A stretch of DNA of 7,180 nucleotides from Chloroflexota bacterium (GTDB lineage: Bacteria > Chloroflexota > Anaerolineae > UBA3071): assembly GCA_014383605.1 (NCBI GenBank), contig JACNHM010000441.1:1-7180 (forward strand), in the 5' to 3' direction. A program made the position numbers and the translations under genes. Under the pieces are notes generated by a model. The model was not told the DNA's origin, made no database searches, and saw only the letters and a program-made list of their open reading frames with translations. Of this stretch, positions 1 through 6,037 are shown one piece after another (the stretch's first letter is position 1; the number at the start of each line of letters is the position of its first letter).

Positions 1-358
1 GCTCCCAGACCTTGTTCAGGGTGAGGCCGCGATACTCCAGGCCGTCGCCCATCCACGGATCATCAAGGACTTGCTTGATGGCGTGCTGGTCGAAGAGGTC
101 GGCATCAAAGTGGCACTCGTCACCCACGTTGGGCAGGGTGAGGTCGCCGGTGACCTTGAGGATGACGTCGCCGGTGGGGGCGGGGAGAGGGCCGGCGGCA
201 GGCAGGGGAGTGGGTGTGGGCAGCACAGGGGTCGGTGTAGATGGCACGTGTGTGGTGATCTGAATTGCCATCGCGCAGGACAATTTCCCTATGGCATCGG
301 CCTTGTAGCCGGCACCAGGCCGCTCCTTAGTCTTCAGTTGATAATTGGGAAATCTCAT
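1..358 (-). CDS. Partial Pro/Thr-linker protein with start of a molybdopterin-dependent oxidoreductase-like domain (3' end off window)
   Basis: The frame is open from an ATG at 358 to the left edge (119 codons, no stop). After about 30 N-terminal residues comes a Pro/Thr-rich linker (TPTPVLPTPTPLPAAGP), then GDVILKVTGDLTLPNVGDE and, further on, WMGDGLEYRGLTLNKVWE. This pattern resembles the opening of small secreted proteins of the oxidoreductase molybdopterin-binding family: a 'VTG' strand, a 'F..' segment, then 'W.G..~~G..L..v'. The domain is cut by the window edge, so cofactor residues cannot be checked. The ATG at 358 overlaps the STAND-gene stop as ATGA and has GGAGG 9 nt upstream. An internal ATG at 271 is the alternative start. 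Neither start gives a hydrophobic signal peptide or lipobox, although Pro/Thr linkers of this kind normally follow one. The 5' part may therefore be rearranged, or the protein cytoplasmic. The family assignment is moderate, the start uncertain. Confidence 0.6.
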   Translation of the reverse strand, partial: MRFPNYQLKTKERPGAGYKADAIGKLSCAMAIQITTHVPSTPTPVLPTPTPLPAAGPLPAPTGDVILKVTGDLTLPNVGDECHFDADLFDQHAIKQVLDDPWMGDGLEYRGLTLNKVWE

Positions 359-3300
359 CGATGAGCGCCTCCAACATCTGTCCCCTCGCCGACATAATCC
401 TCGAGCAGTTCGAAGGCATTCCCCAGGCCACCCACCCCCGCCGCGCGAATCATTTCAAGGTCACGGAGGGTATCGCGGACGACGCCTAGCGCGGCGCAAA
501 TCCCCAGCGCCCGCCGGTATTCCGCCAGCGCCGGGGCGAGCAACTCGGCTTGCTCGCCATCCTCCACCCAGCGCGGGTCGCAGACTGCACCTCCCACCAG
601 TGCTACCGCCAGCGTGTAACGTGGTTCGTATAAGCCTGCCGTCTTTTCCAGCATGGCCCGGCAGCGGGCAGTCACGTCCGCGAATGTATCCCCGGCGTCC
701 GGGTCGCGCTGGTGCAATAGGATAATACCCAGCGCCAGCGCGGCCTGGTAACTGGTCTCTGATACGTCCAGGGCCAGGGCTTCTACGCAGCGCTGCCGGG
801 CTTTGGAGAGTTCTCCAATAGCCAGCAGGGCCTTGCCCAGCCCCAGCAATTGATAGCTTTCCCCCCAGTGGTTGCCAATCTCGCGGGCAATGATCAGAGC
901 CTGCTCGTAAAATTCAATGGCCCGCTTGATCCGCTCTAAGGTGCGGTAGGCGGTGCCCAGGTAGCCAAGCCAAACGCCCTCACGCCTACGGTCACCAATC
1001 TCGCGGGCAATGAACAGAGCTTGCTGGTAATGCTCAATGGCTTGCTTCACCTGTCCTAGGTCGCTGTAGACGATCCCTAGATTGCCTAAAGCCTTCCCTT
1101 CTCCGCGCCGGTTGGCAATCTCCTGGGTAATAGCCAGAGCTTGCTCATGGTACTCGATGGCTCGCCTCACTTGCCCCAATTGGCGGTAGGCGATTCCCAG
1201 ATTGCCTAGCCGGTTCCCTTCATGGCGCCGGTCGCCGATCTCGCGGGCGATGGCCAGGGCCTGCTGATAATACTCGAGGGCTCGCTCCAGTTGCCCTAGG
1301 TCACGACAGGCGTTCCCCAGATTGCTCAGCCACTCCCCCTCGCCACGCTGGTGGTCGATCTGGCGGCTGATAGCTAGTGATTGCTGACAATGTTCAATGG
1401 ATCGCTCCAACTGCCCTAACTGGCGGTAGGCGACCCCCAGATTGCCCAACCATTCCTCTTCGCGCTGTCGGTCGCCGATCTTGCGGGCAATCGCCAGGGC
1501 TTGCTGATAGTACTCAATTGATCGTCCCAACTGCCCTAACTGGCGGTAGGCAGTCCCCAGATTGCCTAGCCAGACTCCCTCGGCATTCCAGTCACCAATC
1601 TCGCGGCTGATGGCCAACGCTTGCTGACTATGGACGATGGCCCGCTCTACCTGCCCCAGGAGGCGGTAAGCAACCCCCCGAATGCCCAGCATATTCCCCT
1701 CACCCCGCCGGTCCCCAACCTCACGGCTGATAGCCAATGCCTGCTGATAGTACCCAATAGCCTGCTCCACCTGCCCCAGGTCGCTGTAGACGATCCCCAA
1801 ATTGCCTAGCAAGTTCCCTTCGTTGCGCCGATTGCCGATCTCGCGGGTGATGATCAGGGCCCGCTTGTAAAACTCAGTGGCTTGCCTGATCTGCCCCAGG
1901 TAGTGATAGGCAAAACCCAAGCTGCCCAAGTTAGTCGTCTGCAAACTGCGGTCTGTCAGTCGCCCCAGGAGCTTTTCCCGTAGATCAACCACTCGGGCGT
2001 AGTGGCCCCACAGGCGCAGGTAGTCGAAGTCAATTGGCTCTAGCACCCGGCAGGCGCCATCGTAATCCCCGGCGCGGACGCGGTGCTCGAACTCAGCCAG
2101 TTGGGGGGCCAGGTCCTCTATGGAGTACCACTCGCTTTCGGGTTTGCGGATGCCTACGTAGAAATCGGCGGCGCGCAGATCCAGGTTGCGCCGGTTGTAG
2201 GCGTCCGGGCCTTCATCACCGGACAGTTGGCGGTACGCGTACTCCCGGTCGAGAGGATGGAGGCTGTATTCGCCGGTGACGCGGTTGGCACTCACGAAGT
2301 AGCCGCTGACCAAGCAGCGCAGGCAGGCCCGGATGTCCAAGCCGGGAAACCAGAGGTGCAACAGGTAGGTGATGGCCGCCTCATCCACAGGCCGGTCGAA
2401 GACGGCCAGGGCTTCCATGATCCGTCGCTCGTCGTCTCCCAGGCGGCAGTACCCTTCGACCACTAACTGTTCCACCACTTGTTCCCCGAAGATTTCCTCA
2501 TCAGCCAGCAATTTGGGCAGGCTGGCAGTCGGATCTCGGTCCAGGATGCCGGCTAGGATTTCCAGGGCGCGGGGGATGCCCCGTGTGAGCCGGACGGCGC
2601 GGCGCAGGTCGTCTCCCGACGCGTCGCGCAGGCCAAGCACCCCCTGTGGATCCAGATCGCGCAAGAGAGCGACGGCGTCCTCTTCGGGCAGTCCCTCGCG
2701 CAGAGGGATGCTGCGCGCGCTATGCAGCGCGGCGGCGGTGATTTTAGCCTCCTCCCGCGAGGTGACGATCAGCCGCGCCCCACCGGGCTGGGTCAGACAG
2801 CGCTCAACGAAGAGGCGTAGGCCCTCCTCGGTGATGTCGCCATCTACAGTCAGATAGTCTTCTAGGTTGTCCAGAAGGATGAGGTACAGGCCGTCCTGTA
2901 TAGTCTCCAGGAGGTACTCGACCTTGGCGGCCAGAGGCATGTCCCTATCGGCCCAACGGGCGGCCAACTTGCTGGCGGCCGGCTCGCCGAGCATCCGCCC
3001 CACGTCGGCGTAGATGCGCTCCAGGCCCAGGCCGGTGCTCCGCGCACTGAGGTAGAGGATACCATCTATGGGAAGCTCTCTTTCCCCGCCGGGGACCGGC
3101 AGCTTTCCCCGCTCCAGGTCGGCCAGGACGCGGCTGACTAGGGCTGTCTTGCCCATCCCGCCCCGGCCCACCACGCTGATCAGGCGCACGCTGGCATCAG
3201 CTAGGTGGTCACAGAGGGCCCACATCTCGCGGAGGCGGTCTTTGAAATGGGCTACGTCCAACGGGCGAACGTTGACCACGTGCTGGCGGGCACGCATGGC

Positions 3301-3822
3301 GCGGCGCTCCCTGTCGGCCTGGGCTTGTCTGGTCCGCAGGGAGTCCATCATGGCGTCCAATTGCGCCTGCGCCCATACGGCAACGGATGCCGCAACCAGT
3401 CCGGCTAGTTCTTCGGGGTCCTTGAAGAATCCCACGACGTGAGCCGCTGCCAGTTCCGCCCGCAGGGCTTTGATCTTCTCCCTGCCCGCACCCTTCTCCA
3501 TCTTGCTGCGCGGCCAGGGCGCATCTTCGTCCAGCAGGAAGATCAGGCGCTTTAGACCAGACTCACCCGCCTGCCGGTACTCCAGTTCGGTGATGGACTG
3601 TTCCTGACCGGGCGGTATGTAGCCGTAGCGCCAGACGAAAATTCCGACGTAAAGGTCACAGGAAGCCACGTCGGCCCGGCATTTATCGAGCGGGCGTTCG
3701 TCGGTGGCCACGTAATCCTCCATGGCAATCACGTCGTACCGCATCTTGCGCAAGATACCATAAACCTGCTGGCGGTGCTCCACAAGGTCGCTGTAAGTTG
3801 AAGAGATGTAGATTTTGGTCAT
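355..3822 (-). CDS. STAND NTPase: DUF4062 + NB-ARC + tetratricopeptide repeats (1155 aa)
   Basis: Intact large multidomain regulator. Residues 1-150 form a DUF4062 domain (YISSTYSDL at 5-13, CDLYVGIFVWRYGYIP at 55-70, SITELEY at 76-82), a Rossmann/TIR-like fold found at the N-terminus of many STAND proteins. A charged, probably helical linker (150-185) leads into an NB-ARC-type NTPase: Walker A GRGGMGKT (219-226), Walker B LILLDNLED (314-322), an arginine-sensor strand LIVTSRE (351-357) and the GxP motif RGIPRAL (414-420). A winged-helix region follows, with LHPLDREYAY (521-530) in place of the plant MHD motif. Residues 631-989 are nine 40-residue TPRs; 990-1155 is a degenerate TPR plus a helical tail. 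Proteins of this plan are expected to be cytosolic and to oligomerise on ATP binding once the repeats sense a ligand. The target and the output of DUF4062 are unknown. The ATG start is supported by AAGGAG 5 nt upstream. It lies 53 nt after the DUF433 gene and overlaps the next gene by ATGA. The domain calls are strong; a defence role is only inference. Confidence 0.95.
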   Translation of the reverse strand: MTKIYISSTYSDLVEHRQQVYGILRKMRYDVIAMEDYVATDERPLDKCRADVASCDLYVGIFVWRYGYIPPGQEQSITELEYRQAGESGLKRLIFLLDEDAPWPRSKMEKGAGREKIKALRAELAAAHVVGFFKDPEELAGLVAASVAVWAQAQLDAMMDSLRTRQAQADRERRAMRARQHVVNVRPLDVAHFKDRLREMWALCDHLADASVRLISVVGRGGMGKTALVSRVLADLERGKLPVPGGERELPIDGILYLSARSTGLGLERIYADVGRMLGEPAASKLAARWADRDMPLAAKVEYLLETIQDGLYLILLDNLEDYLTVDGDITEEGLRLFVERCLTQPGGARLIVTSREEAKITAAALHSARSIPLREGLPEEDAVALLRDLDPQGVLGLRDASGDDLRRAVRLTRGIPRALEILAGILDRDPTASLPKLLADEEIFGEQVVEQLVVEGYCRLGDDERRIMEALAVFDRPVDEAAITYLLHLWFPGLDIRACLRCLVSGYFVSANRVTGEYSLHPLDREYAYRQLSGDEGPDAYNRRNLDLRAADFYVGIRKPESEWYSIEDLAPQLAEFEHRVRAGDYDGACRVLEPIDFDYLRLWGHYARVVDLREKLLGRLTDRSLQTTNLGSLGFAYHYLGQIRQATEFYKRALIITREIGNRRNEGNLLGNLGIVYSDLGQVEQAIGYYQQALAISREVGDRRGEGNMLGIRGVAYRLLGQVERAIVHSQQALAISREIGDWNAEGVWLGNLGTAYRQLGQLGRSIEYYQQALAIARKIGDRQREEEWLGNLGVAYRQLGQLERSIEHCQQSLAISRQIDHQRGEGEWLSNLGNACRDLGQLERALEYYQQALAIAREIGDRRHEGNRLGNLGIAYRQLGQVRRAIEYHEQALAITQEIANRRGEGKALGNLGIVYSDLGQVKQAIEHYQQALFIAREIGDRRREGVWLGYLGTAYRTLERIKRAIEFYEQALIIAREIGNHWGESYQLLGLGKALLAIGELSKARQRCVEALALDVSETSYQAALALGIILLHQRDPDAGDTFADVTARCRAMLEKTAGLYEPRYTLAVALVGGAVCDPRWVEDGEQAELLAPALAEYRRALGICAALGVVRDTLRDLEMIRAAGVGGLGNAFELLEDYVGEGTDVGGAHR
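368..372 (-). promoter_or_regulatory. Likely ribosome binding site for the molybdopterin-type gene
   Basis: GGAGG on the minus strand, 9 nt upstream of the ATG at 358, inside the last codons of the STAND gene. It favours the ATGA-overlapping start over the internal ATG at 271, which has no comparable site. It could be chance in a Glu/Ala-rich coding stretch. Confidence 0.45.
856..1935 (-). repeat. Nine tandem 120-bp units encoding 40-aa TPRs
   Basis: The repeat region of the STAND gene has a strict 120-bp period with no spacer or indel visible over nine units. Each unit encodes a version of 'LGNLG.AY..LGQ..RAIEYYQQALAIAREIGDRR.EG'-type helices A and B (consensus written with gaps). Some parts are nearly identical in DNA: 1407-1431 matches 1527-1551 over 25 nt (one unit apart), and 1058-1077 matches 1778-1797 over 20 nt (six units apart). 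This suggests unit duplication or gene conversion. Units differ mainly at short patches such as VHSQQ, EHCQQS and NACRDL. Seen directly in the sequence. Confidence 0.95.
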
Positions 3823-3827
3823 TCCCT

Positions 3828-3833
3828 CTCCTT
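3828..3833 (-). promoter_or_regulatory. Ribosome binding site of the STAND gene
   Basis: AAGGAG on the minus strand, 5 nt before the ATG at 3822, with a further purine run (AGGGA) in between. It fixes the start of the DUF4062 protein, whose first residues MTKIYISST match the usual family N-terminus. It contrasts with the preceding DUF433 gene, which has no such site. Confidence 0.75.
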
Positions 3834-3875
3834 ACCACGTCAAGTTTATTAACTGTGTAGCGCCTTTAGCTTTGC

Positions 3876-4115
3876 CTACAGGAGCGAGGGGTTGTTGCGG
3901 TAAAATGCCCCTGCAAAGGCCTCGTCCGCTTCGATGCTCCCATCAATCTCTGAGCGGTGGTCGCAGTAGTAAGCCATGACAGCATACACGTCAGCCAAAT
4001 CCAGATCGTACTTGCCGGTGATTTCCTCCAGCGATTGCCCTAGGCGCAGGTGTATGATGACGACATTGACCACTATGATGCGCGTACCCGCAATACGGGG
4101 CCGACCGCCGCGCAC
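3876..4115 (-). CDS. DUF433 domain protein (antitoxin-like, 79 aa)
   Basis: Small protein with the DUF433 signature: RGGRPRIAGTRI (2-13), then GQSLEEITGKYDLDLADVY (26-44), AYYCDHRSEID (48-58) and a C-terminal NPSLL. DUF433 proteins are small helix-turn-helix-like proteins, often the antitoxin of a pair with a DUF5615 PIN-like toxin. No such partner is present on either side. The start is GTG, with no Shine-Dalgarno before it. In-frame codons upstream read NTPDV, which fits the family's usual '..PDVRGG' lead-in, but the frame runs back to the isomerase stop with no other start codon. The native N-terminus may thus be lost, or translation may depend on coupling to the isomerase 36 nt upstream. 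The family call is strong. Function and expression are uncertain; it could be an orphan or decaying antitoxin, or a DNA-binding regulator of the STAND gene. Confidence 0.85.
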   Translation of the reverse strand: MRGGRPRIAGTRIIVVNVVIIHLRLGQSLEEITGKYDLDLADVYAVMAYYCDHRSEIDGSIEADEAFAGAFYRNNPSLL

Positions 4116-4151
4116 GTCCGGGGTATTTGAGTTGCCCCAATATTCACCTTG

Positions 4152-4997
4152 TCAACTGCTTGCCACCGAATTTGAAGGGGTGAGCAGGCGGCGGATCTCG
4201 CTGATGCTGTTCACCAGCATCTCCATGATCTGCGCCATCCCCAGTGGGATCAGGTGCTCGCTCTTGATCTCAAGGGTGACTATGGCCGCAAAGCCAGTTT
4301 TGGCCAGCGCGGGCAGCCAGGTTTGATAGGGCACCCGCTCGTACATAAATGGATAATGGTCAACTCCTTGCGAGTCAATATCGTGCACGTGGACGTGGCA
4401 GACATGCTGTAGCCAGGCACCATCCGGAAGGTCGTAGTGGCCGGCTAACACATCGTGGCCCATGTCCCAGCAGATGCCCAGGCGAGGGTCATCAATCTCC
4501 TCGACAATGCGCAGCAGCCCGGCGCGGGTCACGCCTGTTTTGATCCGTGCAGGATCGGGATATAGATTTTCCAGCGCAAAGGTCAGCGACGGATAACGGG
4601 CCAGCGCCCATCGCAGGAAAGCGACAGTGTCTGCGCACAACTCTTCATAAGACCGGGTGGCCGAGTGCGCGCCGTGGACGACCACCGTCGCGGGGCCGAA
4701 GCGAGCAGCCACGTCGAGCATTGGGGCATAGGCCGCCTCGATTGACGCTTGTTCCTGGCCGGCAAAGCCAGCGATGGTATAGGGCGTTTTGTAAGGCGCG
4801 TGGAAACAAAGAGTGAACCCCAATTGCTGGCAGTTCTCCATCGAGGGTATAAAGTGCGACCAATCGGGGCCGTTGGCATCCAACTCGTATTCCAGCGCCC
4901 CCAGCCCCGCTGCCCGCAACGGCTCCAAGAAATCAACCGGGGTGCCGTTGTAGACCCAACGTGGATGCATACTGAAACCCACCAAACTGTCGCTCAC
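4152..4997 (-). CDS. Sugar phosphate isomerase/epimerase family protein (xylose isomerase-like TIM barrel, 281 aa)
   Basis: Single-domain cytosolic TIM barrel of the AP-endonuclease-2/xylose isomerase-like superfamily, which isomerises or epimerises sugars or sugar acids at a divalent metal. Likely metal ligands and catalytic residues appear in order: H66 in FHAPY, H108 in VVVHGAH, E143 in ALENLYPDP, D178 and H181 in CWDMGHD, the HVHVHD cluster at 201-206, and E243 in VTLEIK. The length is normal for the family. The start is GTG, overlapping the stop of the ADP-ribosylglycohydrolase gene as GTGA, with AAGGAG 6 nt upstream. Together with an FGGY kinase and a SorC regulator upstream, this points to a catabolic step converting an aldose or inositol-like substrate. 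The exact substrate cannot be read from the sequence; related members also include hydroxypyruvate isomerase and inosose dehydratase. Confidence 0.9.
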   Translation of the reverse strand: MSDSLVGFSMHPRWVYNGTPVDFLEPLRAAGLGALEYELDANGPDWSHFIPSMENCQQLGFTLCFHAPYKTPYTIAGFAGQEQASIEAAYAPMLDVAARFGPATVVVHGAHSATRSYEELCADTVAFLRWALARYPSLTFALENLYPDPARIKTGVTRAGLLRIVEEIDDPRLGICWDMGHDVLAGHYDLPDGAWLQHVCHVHVHDIDSQGVDHYPFMYERVPYQTWLPALAKTGFAAIVTLEIKSEHLIPLGMAQIMEMLVNSISEIRRLLTPSNSVASS

Positions 4998-6025
4998 CGT
5001 TGACTCCTTGCCCGTCCCACTGCTACCAGACCCCAGGCGACTGTCTCCAGGTCGAGTCCGTTGACCCGCTCGACCTCGGCCAGTATGGCCCGATCCACGG
5101 CCCCGATGCCACGCAGCGCGCCGCAGATGGCCCCGGCAATGGCCCCGATGGTGTCGGTGTCGCCGCCGATGTTGGCCGCGTAGCGCACAGCTCGCATCGG
5201 GTCACCTTCCGCCAGGATAACCAACCCGAAGGCAGTGGGAATACTTTCGGTGATCAACATGTCCACGCCGACGTAATCGTACAATGCCTGCAAGGCTTCA
5301 GCATCGTTCACAGCCTCACGCACCAGGCGAACCGCCAGGGCGATGCGCCGTTCCAGCGGCGGCGTCCAGACACAGGCCCCATGCTGGCGGCCACGGATCG
5401 CCCCTTCCGTCGCTGCCTCCAACACGGCTTCGAGAGTAGCGTCATCGCGCATGGCCGCAGCGACGGCGCAGGCCACGGCTGCCGCGCCAGAGGTGGCCAG
5501 CGTCGTGCCGTGGGTGGGCAAACAAGCCTCGACTGTGTCCAGCAGCGCCCCTTCCAGGTTCCCGGCGTTGACAATGCCTACCGGAGCAATCCGCATGGCC
5601 GCGCCGTTGGTCTTGCCCTGGCGTCCGCTCTGGCGGGGAGACTCTCCGGCTCGTAGCGCTTCCAACGCCTGGCGCGTGCTGGGTCCCAGGTAGAGCGCCA
5701 GGTGCTCGCTCTGCGCCACCGCCCAGTCGAGCATGGCCTGGGCCACAGCCTCGGCACGCATCTGCCCATCGCGTAAATAGACCTCGGCCAGCACCAGGGC
5801 CTGCTCGGTGTCGTCAGTGATGCGACCCCAGGGCAACGCGGCGTGCGGGTGCCAATCGGGTGGGGAGACCAGGTTCTCGACTCGGCCGTACTCTGCCGCG
5901 ATCTGTTCCGGCGTCAGAAACTCGGTGGGCATCCCCAACGCATCTCCCAGGGCCAGCCCGGCCAGGCAGCCATAGGCTTTGTCAAATTGTGAATTGCGAA
6001 TGGCGAATAGCGAATCACGTTTCAC
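4994..6025 (-). CDS. ADP-ribosylglycohydrolase (DraG/ARH-like) family protein (343 aa)
   Basis: Complete all-helical ADP-ribosylglycohydrolase fold, expected in the cytosol. The family removes ADP-ribose from arginine or other acceptors, or cleaves related O/N-glycosidic bonds, using two Mg ions. Visible motifs: GLALGDALGMPTEF (23-36), GRITDDTEQAL (67-77, metal-binding TDD at 70-72), NGAAMRIAPVG (140-150), and NIGGDTDTIGAIAGA (285-299, metal-binding D289, D291, T292). All key residues are present. The only canonical in-frame start before the first motif is GTG 6025. This lies in a heptamer repeat, has no Shine-Dalgarno, and follows the SorC stop by 3 nt, so translation probably depends on reinitiation. 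Residues 1-12 (MKRDSLFAIRNS) are repeat-encoded; the family homology begins at about FDKAYGCLAG. Its place in a sugar operon suggests a metabolic substrate rather than nitrogenase regulation (inference). Confidence 0.93.
   Translation of the reverse strand: MKRDSLFAIRNSQFDKAYGCLAGLALGDALGMPTEFLTPEQIAAEYGRVENLVSPPDWHPHAALPWGRITDDTEQALVLAEVYLRDGQMRAEAVAQAMLDWAVAQSEHLALYLGPSTRQALEALRAGESPRQSGRQGKTNGAAMRIAPVGIVNAGNLEGALLDTVEACLPTHGTTLATSGAAAVACAVAAAMRDDATLEAVLEAATEGAIRGRQHGACVWTPPLERRIALAVRLVREAVNDAEALQALYDYVGVDMLITESIPTAFGLVILAEGDPMRAVRYAANIGGDTDTIGAIAGAICGALRGIGAVDRAILAEVERVNGLDLETVAWGLVAVGRARSQR
5004..5009 (-). promoter_or_regulatory. Ribosome binding site inside the end of the ADP-ribosylglycohydrolase gene
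   Basis: AAGGAG, 6 nt before the GTG at 4997. It lies within the last codons of the upstream gene and decides the GTG start of the isomerase, allowing both direct initiation and coupling through the GTGA overlap. Confidence 0.7.
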
Positions 6026-6037
6026 GTTTTACGTTTC
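5989..6037. repeat. Seven-unit heptamer repeat across the SorC/ADP-ribosylglycohydrolase junction
   Basis: On the plus strand the units are GTGAATT, GCGAATG, GCGAATA, GCGAATC, then ACGTTTC, ACGTTTT, ACGTTTC, in unbroken 7-bp phase (starts 5989, 5996, 6003, 6010, 6017, 6024, 6031). Two different motifs thus share one period. It is AT-richer than its surroundings. It contains the SorC stop codon and the start codon of the hydrolase. It is of the same kind as the heptameric interspersed repeats described in cyanobacteria, but whether it recurs in this genome cannot be seen here. Confidence 0.85.

Noticed and set aside
345..725. Plus-strand 126-codon open frame
   Set aside because: Antisense to the STAND C-terminus; Pro/Arg-rich low-complexity translation typical of a shadow frame.
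856..1935. Possible CRISPR or non-coding satellite array
   Set aside because: The period is 120 bp with no distinct spacers, and every unit is an in-frame TPR.
2083..2857. Two overlapping plus-strand frames of 127 and 162 codons
   Set aside because: Both are antisense to the NB-ARC region, where the minus-strand frame carries clear NTPase motifs.
3823..3875. Promoter or terminator between the DUF433 and STAND genes
   Set aside because: AGTT-AATA-AACT forms only a 4-bp stem without a T-run, and a TTGACG hexamer sits too close to the start to leave room for a -10 box. An independent promoter cannot be supported by eye.
4583..4936. Second minus-strand frame of 117 codons inside the isomerase gene
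   Set aside because: Shifted frame of a well-supported gene; the translation is Arg/Trp/Ser-rich with no motif.
5000..5656. Plus-strand 218-codon open frame
   Set aside because: It lies fully opposite the ADP-ribosylglycohydrolase gene, whose motifs are intact. The translation has no recognisable domain and reflects GC-rich antisense codon bias.
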